Source: Candidatus Aenigmatarchaeota archaeon (lineage in GTDB: Archaea; Aenigmatarchaeota; Aenigmatarchaeia; QMZP01). From it: 16,539 nucleotides of DNA. The notes under the pieces are model-generated. The model was given only the letters and a program-made list of their open reading frames with translations, was not told the DNA's origin and made no database searches. How positions within the stretch are numbered: position 1 is the first letter of the stretch; each line of letters begins with the position of its first letter. Shown one piece after another: positions 5,985 through 12,471 of the stretch. Both the position numbers and the translations under genes were made by a program. The stretch covers positions 1 to 16,539 of the forward strand of contig JACQOC010000118.1 of the NCBI GenBank assembly GCA_016202785.1, in the 5' to 3' direction.

Positions 5985-7238
5985 TCACTCGAGGTCAGGC
6001 TTCGCAAGCAAGACAACACTGGAACGCAATTTGTCCTTCTCCATGCCGACCAGGTATTTCACGCCTTTCTTCCGCGCGATGGCGTTGAGCTTCGCGTCGA
6101 TGCGGCCGTCGAAGATTATGGTGTGCGGGTTGTCGATGGTCTTGAGGGTGTTGAATAATTCGGCCACTGGCACCTTGCCGAGCAAATCGTTCTTCTCGTC
6201 GAAGATGCACGCTGCCCTGGTCCCGACCAGGTCGTCGACCACCTGCTTGAAGTGCTCCTTCTGCTTGGCGGTGACGCGCAACGGCCGCTCCATGCCGACG
6301 TCCTCTTCTTCCTCGGCCGGCGGCTGTTCTTGCGTTTCGGCCGCGACTTCGTGGTCCAAGCGCCGCTCTTCCTGCTTGCGCTCCATCTCCCGGAAGGAGG
6401 TGCGCAATTCCCGGCGGTGGCCGGACTTGAAATCCTCGATCGGTATCTTGTTGCGCAGGGCTTTGTAAATTTCCTTCTTGGCTAGCTCCTCGACTTCCTT
6501 GCCGTCCGGCGCGAACACGATGAAGTCCAGGTCGGTCTTCTGCATCAGCTCTTTTATGATCAGTTCCCCGCCCCGGTCGCCGTCGACAAAGGCGACGGTG
6601 GTCTTCTCCTTGGTAAGGGAAGCGACTGCTGACGGCACTGACGTGCCTTCAATGGCAATCACGTTGCTGATGCCGTTCTTCAGCAGGTTGATGACGTCTG
6701 CGCGGCCCTCCACGACGATTATCTCCTCGCTTTCCAAAATCCCTGGCCCGCACGGCAGGCCATGGTAGCTGGTTATCTCGTCAGCCTTGATCGACTCCTT
6801 GATCTGCTCCGACACTTCGGAGATGTCCGGCAGGCCTTTGCTTAATTGGGTGCGCATCAGCTCCTTGGCCCGCTCAATAACATAGTCTCTTTTCATGGCC
6901 CGTGCATCCTCTATACCGCGAAGCTCGATTTCGGCATCACACGGCCCGATCCGTTCTATGGTTTCAATGGCAGCGGCGATCAGGGCAGTCTCGGACGAGT
7001 CCAGCGAGGATGGGATGTGTATCTCGCCTTCGCTCTTGCCGGCCACGTTCTTGACGTTGACCTCAATCCGGCCGATCCTGCCGGTCTTTTGCAGCTCGCG
7101 CAAATCCAAGTCTGCGCCTAACAAGCCTTCCGTCTGGCCGAAAATCGCGCCGATGACATCAGGCTTTTCCACTACGCCTTTGGCTCTCAGGTAGGCCTTG
7201 ATTATGTACTTTATGGAAGTAGGAGCCAGTTTCGCCAT
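5985..7238 (-). CDS. Archaeal DnaG-type primase
   Basis: A 417-residue archaeal DnaG homologue. The N-terminal helical region (MAKLAPTSIKYIIKAYL, IGAIFGQTEGLLG) is characteristic. The TOPRIM domain follows, with VEGRAD (E177 as the catalytic glutamate) and FVDGDRGG (D219 and D221 as metal-binding aspartates), then FAPDGKEVEELAKKEI. A low-complexity acidic linker (about 290-315, rich in E/Q) precedes a C-terminal region ending at 417. Archaeal DnaG has primase activity in vitro and is a subunit of the RNA exosome, linking it to RNA degradation. Start ATG 7238 is fixed by a strong Shine-Dalgarno GAGGTGG five bases upstream. It is third in an operon after CBS and TOPRIM genes. Confidence 0.94.
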   Translation of the reverse strand: MAKLAPTSIKYIIKAYLRAKGVVEKPDVIGAIFGQTEGLLGADLDLRELQKTGRIGRIEVNVKNVAGKSEGEIHIPSSLDSSETALIAAAIETIERIGPCDAEIELRGIEDARAMKRDYVIERAKELMRTQLSKGLPDISEVSEQIKESIKADEITSYHGLPCGPGILESEEIIVVEGRADVINLLKNGISNVIAIEGTSVPSAVASLTKEKTTVAFVDGDRGGELIIKELMQKTDLDFIVFAPDGKEVEELAKKEIYKALRNKIPIEDFKSGHRRELRTSFREMERKQEERRLDHEVAAETQEQPPAEEEEDVGMERPLRVTAKQKEHFKQVVDDLVGTRAACIFDEKNDLLGKVPVAELFNTLKTIDNPHTIIFDGRIDAKLNAIARKKGVKYLVGMEKDKLRSSVVLLAKPDLE

Positions 7239-7590
7239 TATAACCACCTCTCCCTATTTCAAAGTTCCCAAAGTCTTCAATCCTGGTCTTGCCGGTTTGC
7301 ATAAGCTTGTGCCTTAAATTCCCGTTGACCTTGATGCGGTAGCCTTGGGCAAGGCCCTTGAGCCTGGCGTGCAATTTTTTGCCTTCCGGGTCAAAGTCAG
7401 TCAGAATTGCCATTTCCTTGACCCCGTCGGCGTGCAGCCTGGCGACAAAGGATGCCAGCGGCTGGCCGTTTATGGGAATGACATTATTTAAACCCAGGCT
7501 ATTTAAAGCCTTTGCATCCTTCTTGCCCTCCACTATGGCGGGCATGGCAAGCTCCTCTTCGGAGAAGATGATGTCTTCTATGGCCTTCAT
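7159..7590 (-). CDS. Small TOPRIM-domain (primase-like, COG1658/UPF0292) protein
   Basis: A 143-residue protein that is almost entirely one TOPRIM domain: PAIVEGKKDAKALNSLG carries the catalytic glutamate E21, and AILTDFDPEGKKL carries D65 and D67. This matches the archaeal small primase-like family COG1658, whose cellular role is not settled. The ATG overlaps the stop of the CBS gene by four bases (ATGA). The conserved domain seems to end near IEDF (104-107); the last 26 codons lie over the start of dnaG in another frame and look like read-through. A frame loss near 7265-7275 would end the protein at a TAG just before the dnaG Shine-Dalgarno, so an indel in the source or a genuine long overlap are both possible. 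Confidence 0.83.
   Translation of the reverse strand: MKAIEDIIFSEEELAMPAIVEGKKDAKALNSLGLNNVIPINGQPLASFVARLHADGVKEMAILTDFDPEGKKLHARLKGLAQGYRIKVNGNLRHKLMQTGKTRIEDFGNFEIGRGGYNGETGSYFHKVHNQGLPESQRRSGKA
7244..7250 (-). promoter_or_regulatory. Strong Shine-Dalgarno sequence of dnaG
   Basis: GAGGTGG on the minus strand, with a five-base spacer to ATG 7238. It is the clearest ribosome binding site in the window. It lies inside the upstream small TOPRIM coding sequence, so dnaG can be translated from a polycistronic message. It argues against starting at the in-frame GTG 7247, which falls within this site. Confidence 0.75.
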
Positions 7591-8381
7591 GCCTTGCCTT
7601 TCTTCAGCGTAGAAAACAGCAGGTCAGCTAGATCCCGTTCTGTCACCATGCCCAGCAGTTCTCCGTCTTCCGTAACTGGCAAGCCGCCCAAGTGCTTTTC
7701 CACCATCTTGCTGGCCGCGTGCCTGAGGTCGGCTTCCGACTCGATGGTGATGACCGGCGCGCGCATCGCATCCTTGACTTTGCTGCCCGCTGCCTTCCAG
7801 CCGTTCTGGGCCAGATGGCTGAGGACGTCGGTCGGCGTGAGTATGCCCAAAAGTATGCCGTTCTCAACGACCGGCAAGCGTCTATAACCGAATGCAAGCC
7901 TATGGGCCGCGTCCATGATGTCGGTGTGTTGCCCGACTACCAGCGGCTTGTGGGTCATTAGCCGATTGACGGCAATGTCGACCTTGCGGTCGAAATGGCG
8001 CGTGAAGTCCGCTTCGGATAGCATGCCGGACAAGCGGCCTTCTTCTATCACCGGGTAGGCGCCCTTGCCGATGGCGTGGAACAGATGTGCGGCTTGTTCG
8101 ATGGTGAAGTTGGCGCCAAACGCGTGCACCTGCTGGTTCATGACCTTGCCGGCGCTAGTCAGCACTGGCCCATTCCGGGCCACATGGCGCAAGACATCCA
8201 CTGAAGTTATGATCCCCTTCAGCCGGCCGTCGTTGTCGATGACCGGCAGGCGCCTATATCCCGTCCTGCCCATCCGCTCCAGGACCGTATCCAAAGTCTC
8301 GGGCTCCCGGCAGACAGCGACCTTCTTTGTCGCTATGTGGCCGACCCGGCCGATGTGCCAGCCTGCGGTATGCTTCAGCAT
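7587..8381 (-). CDS. Four-CBS-domain protein
   Basis: A 264-residue protein made of four CBS domains in two Bateman pairs: about 12-67, 78-130, 139-190 and 203-256. Repeated signatures are YRRLPVIDNDGRLKGIITSVDVL, AYPVIEEGRLSGMLSEAD, YRRLPVVENGILLGILTPTDVL and GGLPVTEDGELLGMVTERDL. Such domains usually bind adenine nucleotides or SAM and report energy state, often by regulating a partner. No fused effector domain is present, so it is a stand-alone sensor. It heads an operon with the small TOPRIM protein and DnaG, raising the possibility of nucleotide-linked control of primase or exosome function; that is inference from position only. ATG 8381 has a TATA-like element about 30 bases upstream. 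Confidence 0.9.
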   Translation of the reverse strand: MLKHTAGWHIGRVGHIATKKVAVCREPETLDTVLERMGRTGYRRLPVIDNDGRLKGIITSVDVLRHVARNGPVLTSAGKVMNQQVHAFGANFTIEQAAHLFHAIGKGAYPVIEEGRLSGMLSEADFTRHFDRKVDIAVNRLMTHKPLVVGQHTDIMDAAHRLAFGYRRLPVVENGILLGILTPTDVLSHLAQNGWKAAGSKVKDAMRAPVITIESEADLRHAASKMVEKHLGGLPVTEDGELLGMVTERDLADLLFSTLKKGKA

Positions 8382-8406
8382 GTAACCGGTTAATTATTCC
8401 CTTCGC

Positions 8407-8415
8407 CCATATTTG
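8407..8415 (-). promoter_or_regulatory. TATA-like box for the CBS-TOPRIM-dnaG operon
   Basis: CAAATATGG on the minus strand, centred about 30 bases before ATG 8381, in the 46-base gap shared with the divergent inositol-phosphatase gene. For that gene only a weak A/T stretch (TTAATTATT, near 8390-8398) is visible. Confidence 0.45.
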
Positions 8416-8427
8416 AACGGTTGCGGC

Positions 8428-9210
8428 ATGGGTTTTAGGAAAGAAACAACGATTGCAGCCAAGGCGGCGTTGGCCGGCGGGAAGTTTTTGTTGCAGCGCC
8501 TTGGCAAAGTGGCATCGATCGGCACCAAAGATACGCGTTACCAGCTGGTCACCGAGGTCGACCGGAACTCGGAAGAGATCATCAAGCAAACCATCGGCAG
8601 GAGCTTCCCGAAGGATGCGTTCCTGGGCGAGGAGTCCGGCGCCACCGGCAAGAGCGAACGGACCTGGATCATCGACCCGCTCGACGGCACCACCAACTTC
8701 GTGCATTCCTATCCGGCCTTTTGCGCGTCGGTGGCCTTCTACAAGGGCGGCAAGGCGGTTGCCGGGGCCGTCTACAGCCCGTTGCACAAGGAACTGTTCC
8801 TGGCTGAGGCCGGCAGCGGCGCATACGTAAACGGCAAACCCATAAGGCCGTCGAAGAACGCGCAGCTTGCGGATTGCATCCTGTCCAGCGGCTTCCCGCT
8901 GCACAATAAGCGGCTGACGGCCTACAACCTAAAATGCCTGCAGGCAGTCCTGACCAAAGTGCAAGGTTTCCGGAGAGCAGGAGCGGCAGCTTTGGAGATG
9001 TGCTGGGTCGCCTGCGGCCGGCTGGACGGCCACTGGGAGCTGGACCTCAAGCCGTGGGACACCGCGGCCGGCAGCTTGATACTGAAGGAGGCTGGCGGAA
9101 CGATTACCAGGATGGACGGCTCGGCCTGGGATGTCAGAGCGTTGGACATGTGCGCGACCAACGGCAAGGTGCATGACGAGCTGGTAGGCGTCCTAAGAAG
9201 CGTGAAGTGA
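8428..9210 (+). CDS. Inositol-1-monophosphatase family phosphatase
   Basis: A 260-residue Mg-dependent phosphatase, the usual length. Metal-site residues are all present: E68-E69 in GEESG, D83 and D86 in the motif WIIDPLDGTTNFVH, and D211 in the second motif KPWDTAAGSLILKEAGG. Family members hydrolyse inositol monophosphate, and archaeal ones often also fructose-1,6-bisphosphate; NADP phosphatase and PAP phosphatase are relatives. In archaea with ether lipids an inositol-lipid role is plausible, but the substrate cannot be read from sequence. The start is ATG 8428; a TTG at 8413 would add five residues with no support. It stands alone, divergent from the CBS operon. Confidence 0.92.
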   Translation: MGFRKETTIAAKAALAGGKFLLQRLGKVASIGTKDTRYQLVTEVDRNSEEIIKQTIGRSFPKDAFLGEESGATGKSERTWIIDPLDGTTNFVHSYPAFCASVAFYKGGKAVAGAVYSPLHKELFLAEAGSGAYVNGKPIRPSKNAQLADCILSSGFPLHNKRLTAYNLKCLQAVLTKVQGFRRAGAAALEMCWVACGRLDGHWELDLKPWDTAAGSLILKEAGGTITRMDGSAWDVRALDMCATNGKVHDELVGVLRSVK

Positions 9211-9258
9211 AGCATGGCTGTCTTTCTTAACGGTTGTGCCATTGCTGCTAGTGGAAGG

Positions 9259-9266
9259 TATAAATA
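9259..9266 (+). promoter_or_regulatory. TATA box for the secreted peptidase gene
   Basis: A consensus TATAAATA with its first base 28 nt before ATG 9287, identical in sequence and spacing to the gatB promoter. This indicates a leaderless transcript and probably strong expression. Confidence 0.7.
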
Positions 9267-9286
9267 GCCTCAATCGAAGCTGAAAG

Positions 9287-10357
9287 ATGAAGGCCATGCT
9301 GCTGCTTATCGTGCTGGCGCTGGGAAGCTTGGTTACGGTGCATGACGCTGAGCCTTTGGTTGGCACTTGCACTGATACCGACCGCCTTACTTATCCGACG
9401 TCTGAGCCGCTGGTGGCCGGCACCTGCTCCGGCATCAGGAGCGAAAGGACTGACTTCTGCCTGAACTACGGCCGCTTGGCCGAGCATTTCTGCCGCATGC
9501 CTTCCTCTTCAGTATGCACGCGCCAAATCATCAGCTGCCGGCAGCACTGCCTGAAGCTGGGCGCAATGCAAGGCGATTGCGCGCTTGGGGCGTGCGTGTG
9601 CGAGTTCCCGGCCGAGAATATAGAAACGGACAATGATGTGATAATGGGCTGCGATGCCGGGGATGGGCTGGAAGTAATCCTGCTGTCAGACGTGGTGGTA
9701 GTAGATGATAAGCCCGACCCTTTGCAGCAACCGAACAACTACACCTGCGCGCCGACCTCGTTAGCCTGGGTGGTCAAACTGCTGAACCAGAGCGTGCCAT
9801 CCTTGACCAAGGGCCTGAACGAGTCGCAGCTGATTGAAAACTTGTCCAGGCACCTGAACACAACCGCCCAAGGAACCGGCATGCGCGGCCTGTTCTTCGG
9901 CCTGGCGCGCTATATCAATGAAAGCGGGAAAAATTTCACCATCAAGATGTTCGGCAACTGGACGCAGAACGCCAGCAACGGCCGCTGGAACCTGGACTGG
10001 AATGGGGACAATCATGTGGATTGGTGGGTGAAGTTCCCGAAGAACGCTTCGACCACCAAGGAGCGGGGCCAGAACCTGACGGTGTCCCCGGTAAACCAGT
10101 CCTTCCTCAACACCATCGCCCGTGAGATTGGGGCCAGCGAGGGCGTGATACTGGTGTACGAATGGGCCGGCGGCGTGCATGCAGTTGCGGTGCACTCGAT
10201 AAATGATGAGAGCTTCCATTTGATCGAGATCATGGATCCGGCGCGCGGCGAAGTGATAACGGCAGAAATAGACGGCAATACCATCATCTATGACACCGGG
10301 ACGGAGATACGGCGGGCACTGATACGGTTCATCCTGTCGGCCTCGCCAGCCAGCTGA
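9287..10357 (+). CDS. Secreted Cys-rich protein with C39-like peptidase domain
   Basis: A 356-residue exported protein. Residues 1-20 form a signal peptide (MKAMLLLIVLALGSLVTV). Residues 28-122 hold eleven cysteines, beginning with CTDTD and FCLNYGRLAEHFC, which resembles a short cysteine module I recall from exported DPANN proteins (recall, not checked). From about 145 a C39-like papain-fold domain follows: Q147/Q148 and C154 in NNYTCAPTSLAW would be oxyanion-hole Gln and nucleophile, H298 in GGVHAVAV the base, and D317 in MDPARGE the third residue. Eleven N-X-S/T sequons crowd residues 151-270, so heavy N-glycosylation is expected. No ABC transporter is adjacent, so a bacteriocin-leader role is unlikely; a surface or secreted protease, or a non-peptidase bearing this fold, is more likely. 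Confidence 0.72.
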   Translation: MKAMLLLIVLALGSLVTVHDAEPLVGTCTDTDRLTYPTSEPLVAGTCSGIRSERTDFCLNYGRLAEHFCRMPSSSVCTRQIISCRQHCLKLGAMQGDCALGACVCEFPAENIETDNDVIMGCDAGDGLEVILLSDVVVVDDKPDPLQQPNNYTCAPTSLAWVVKLLNQSVPSLTKGLNESQLIENLSRHLNTTAQGTGMRGLFFGLARYINESGKNFTIKMFGNWTQNASNGRWNLDWNGDNHVDWWVKFPKNASTTKERGQNLTVSPVNQSFLNTIAREIGASEGVILVYEWAGGVHAVAVHSINDESFHLIEIMDPARGEVITAEIDGNTIIYDTGTEIRRALIRFILSASPAS

Positions 10358-10377
10358 TTTTGGCCAGCAGCGCGCAA

Positions 10378-11181
10378 TCAGATGTTGTCATAGCTGTAAT
10401 TCAGCATCAGCCTGCCGGCCTGGTCGCGCATGATGAGCTTGTCGTGTTCGTTGTTCCACAGCGGCCGGGTGCTGTTCCAGAACAGGTCAGTGCTGTTGTC
10501 CGGCCCGCTGCCGGTATGCAGCACGACGGACTGGTGCGGCCCGACCGTGACGTTGCCAAAGGCATAGGCGTCGTTCCCGGCCAAAACCTTCCAGCTGGCT
10601 ATGTCCATCTGGTAGTCGCAGCCGTTGCGGAGTATTACGAACTCGTCGTTGAGGTTGGTGCGGTCATCGCCGCGGGCATTGTAGCGGAACAGGCTGATGC
10701 CGATGCAGAACGCGTGCTCATATTTGACTGACCAGATGCCGTTGCCCTGCTGCTTTGCCTGCTTTTCCAACGCCAGCAGTTCAATGGTATGGCTGTCGTT
10801 CTGGAAGACGTACGCACGGGCCAGCCCAGCCCGCACCAGCTCCAGGTTCACTAGGCGGCCGTCCGCCCGCACATAGCGCAGCAGCCGGCCATACTTGTCC
10901 CGGTCTTCCCCACCCTTTTCCAAATAGATGGCCTTGCCCCGCACCGCTTGTTCCAGGAAGGCCGTGGCCTGCTCTGAATAAGGCTGGCCCTTTTCCGGCG
11001 TGTCTATGCCCAGCAGCCTTACGCTCCGGCCCTTCTCCACCACCAACGTGTCGCCGTCTATTACCCGTTCCAGCTTGGCCGGCTCGTTGGCCGCGTTGGC
11101 AACGCTTGCCACCGCTTCTATGCCTAGGTAAAACAGAATTGCCATGATGCCGATCGCGATAGCGAGATGGAGCTGGCGCAT
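10378..11181 (-). CDS. Secreted thermonuclease with probable C-terminal lamin-tail domain
   Basis: A 267-residue exported nuclease. Residues 1-31 form a signal peptide or membrane anchor. The staphylococcal-nuclease domain spans about 36-150: VIDGDT (D42, D44), VRLLGIDTPE (R55, D60, E63) and DKYGRLLRY (R99) match the calcium ligands and catalytic Arg/Glu of the family, so hydrolysis of DNA and RNA is expected. From about 165 to the end is a beta-rich region (NDEFVILRN, QSVVLHTGSG, DKLIMRDQAGRLM) matching the lamin-tail pattern, often attached to secreted nucleases. Five sequons suggest glycosylation. ATG 11181 has a TATA-like CTTAAG about 24 bases upstream. It converges on the peptidase gene with a gap of 20 bases. 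Likely role: extracellular nucleic acid degradation for nucleotide uptake. Confidence 0.88.
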   Translation of the reverse strand: MRQLHLAIAIGIMAILFYLGIEAVASVANAANEPAKLERVIDGDTLVVEKGRSVRLLGIDTPEKGQPYSEQATAFLEQAVRGKAIYLEKGGEDRDKYGRLLRYVRADGRLVNLELVRAGLARAYVFQNDSHTIELLALEKQAKQQGNGIWSVKYEHAFCIGISLFRYNARGDDRTNLNDEFVILRNGCDYQMDIASWKVLAGNDAYAFGNVTVGPHQSVVLHTGSGPDNSTDLFWNSTRPLWNNEHDKLIMRDQAGRLMLNYSYDNI

Positions 11182-11201
11182 ACCCCAGATTCATGGCAAG
11201 C

Positions 11202-11207
11202 CTTAAG
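11202..11207. promoter_or_regulatory. Shared palindromic TATA-like box, CTTAAG
   Basis: CTTAAG is its own reverse complement and lies in the 52-base gap between two divergent genes. Its centre is about 24 bases from the nuclease ATG (11181) and about 30 from the acyltransferase ATG (11234), both in the range used at other leaderless genes here, so one TBP site may serve both directions. Confidence 0.45.
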
Positions 11208-11233
11208 TAGGGAAGGGATAGGCAATATATTGT

Positions 11234-11929
11234 ATGGCCAGGTTCTGGGAACTGGACGCAGCCAGGGGGCTTGCGGTCATATGCATGGTTGCCTTCAACT
11301 GGAGCTTCGCGTTGCGTTATCTTGGCGTTTACACGTTCACCGACGGCTGGCTCTATTGGTGGCTGTTCCCCAGGTCGGTTGCCGGTGCCTTTATCCTGAT
11401 TGCCGGCATCAGCCTGGCGCTAAGCATGGCCCGCAAGCGGCCGTATGGCCATTTCCTTAAGCGTGGACTGTCAATCTTCGGCCTTGGCCTTTTAGTCACA
11501 GCCGGCGTTTGGCTGTACCTGGGCCAGCCGTTGATCACTTTCGGTATCCTGCATTTCATCGGCGTTGCCGTAGTGCTGGCCCCGGCTTTTGCCCCGTTGG
11601 GCAAGTGGAACTTGCTGCTGGGCTTGCTGCTGATTGGCCTGGGGGCTTATGCAGGCGTCCAGGAGGTTGACGTGCCGTGGCTGTTCTGGCTGGGGCTGAA
11701 AGATGGCGGTTATGCGGCTTTAGACTACTTCCCGCTGCTGCCGTGGTTCGGCCTGTTCCTGATTGGCCTTGCGGTTGGCCAGATCAGGTATGCGGGAAAA
11801 AAGGCTCCCAAGTCTTCTGATAAGCTAGGAATGAGGCAGCTGGCCGGGTTGGGGCAACACTCGCTGGCCATCTACTTGGTGCACCAGCCATTATTGGTCG
11901 GTCTGTTGCTGCTGTTCGGATTGGCCTAG
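11234..11929 (+). CDS. DUF1624/HGSNAT-like membrane acyltransferase
   Basis: A 231-residue membrane protein with about seven helices. It opens with RFWELDAARGLAVICMVAFNW, the signature of the DUF1624 / heparan-alpha-glucosaminide N-acetyltransferase catalytic family (COG3503), with FILIAGISLALSMARKR, ITFGILHFIGVAVVLA and FPLLPWFGLFLIGLAVGQ as further conserved blocks and a closing HSLAIYLVHQPLL helix that also recalls acyltransferase 3 proteins. Members are thought to move acetyl groups across the membrane to sugars. With sequon-rich neighbours, a role in modifying surface glycans is attractive but unproven. ATG 11234 is chosen from the family opening. Confidence 0.82.
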   Translation: MARFWELDAARGLAVICMVAFNWSFALRYLGVYTFTDGWLYWWLFPRSVAGAFILIAGISLALSMARKRPYGHFLKRGLSIFGLGLLVTAGVWLYLGQPLITFGILHFIGVAVVLAPAFAPLGKWNLLLGLLLIGLGAYAGVQEVDVPWLFWLGLKDGGYAALDYFPLLPWFGLFLIGLAVGQIRYAGKKAPKSSDKLGMRQLAGLGQHSLAIYLVHQPLLVGLLLLFGLA

Positions 11930-11957
11930 TAGTCGCTTCTAAAGAATAAGGGCCTGG

Positions 11958-12389
11958 CTAAATGCCCAGGCTTTCGGTGCTGTATTTCTCCATGATTTCC
12001 TGCAGCCGTTTGCTGGCCTTCTGCTTCCAGTCGTGTTCCTTCATGTCTTCCGAAGACAGGAATAAGGCTTTGACACCCTTGCTCTTGAAGGCCGCATCCC
12101 GTTGCCGTACATAATTGTCGACGCTGCCGAAGTTCTTGATCTTGTAGCTCGGATGGAACACCTCTACCGCAACCCGGCCGGAGCGGTTGATGAAATCCGG
12201 GTTCTTGTCCCCGATCCAATGCGTGCCGTTGCCGGTGAACTTGAAATCCAGGTCCGCCTCCTTGGTGAACTCCTGGAAGCGTTTTTCCAGGCCGGTCATG
12301 CGCTGCTGCCGCAGCGGATGCGGCCGGCGGTGCGGCCGGTAATAGTGACCGAGGTTGCGGTCCAGCCTGTTGTATCTGCGCCAGCCCAT
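11958..12389 (-). CDS. Vsr/PD-(D/E)XK-like nuclease, probable
   Basis: A 143-residue basic protein. After a charged N-terminus (RRYNRLDRNLGHYYRPHRR) comes a fold block of the Vsr-like type: E35 in LEKRFQEF, FTGNGTHWIGDKNPDFINRSG with D65, and VAVEVFH with E76 and H79. The order glutamate helix, GxG..WIG..NPDF, then E-x-F is what I associate with small archaeal very-short-patch-repair-like endonucleases, so DNA cleavage or repair is inferred. The usual ExK lysine is not clear. I choose ATG 12389 over ATG 12404 because AGAATAAATT is centred 26 bases before it. A start at ATG 12299 would drop the basic extension. It follows htrA on the same strand with its own promoter. Confidence 0.6.
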   Translation of the reverse strand: MGWRRYNRLDRNLGHYYRPHRRPHPLRQQRMTGLEKRFQEFTKEADLDFKFTGNGTHWIGDKNPDFINRSGRVAVEVFHPSYKIKNFGSVDNYVRQRDAAFKSKGVKALFLSSEDMKEHDWKQKASKRLQEIMEKYSTESLGI

Positions 12390-12410
12390 ATGGAAACTTC
12401 GCATTGAGGG

Positions 12411-12420
12411 AATTTATTCT
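12411..12420 (-). promoter_or_regulatory. TATA-like box for the Vsr-like gene
   Basis: AGAATAAATT on the minus strand, centred about 26 bases before ATG 12389 and only about 11 before ATG 12404, so it discriminates between the two possible starts in favour of 12389. Confidence 0.45.
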
Positions 12421-12471
12421 TGCTGGCTGTACCGTTCCGCTAGGCCGCTAGATAAATAACGGTGTTATGGA

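Noticed and set aside
9287..10357. Bacteriocin-processing peptidase
   Set aside because: No ABC transporter domain or adjacent exporter, no double-glycine precursor gene, and the protein itself carries a signal peptide and sequons that place it outside the cell.
10781..11194. 137-residue minus-strand frame
   Set aside because: It lies within the nuclease gene in another frame; the nuclease frame has the full catalytic motif set.
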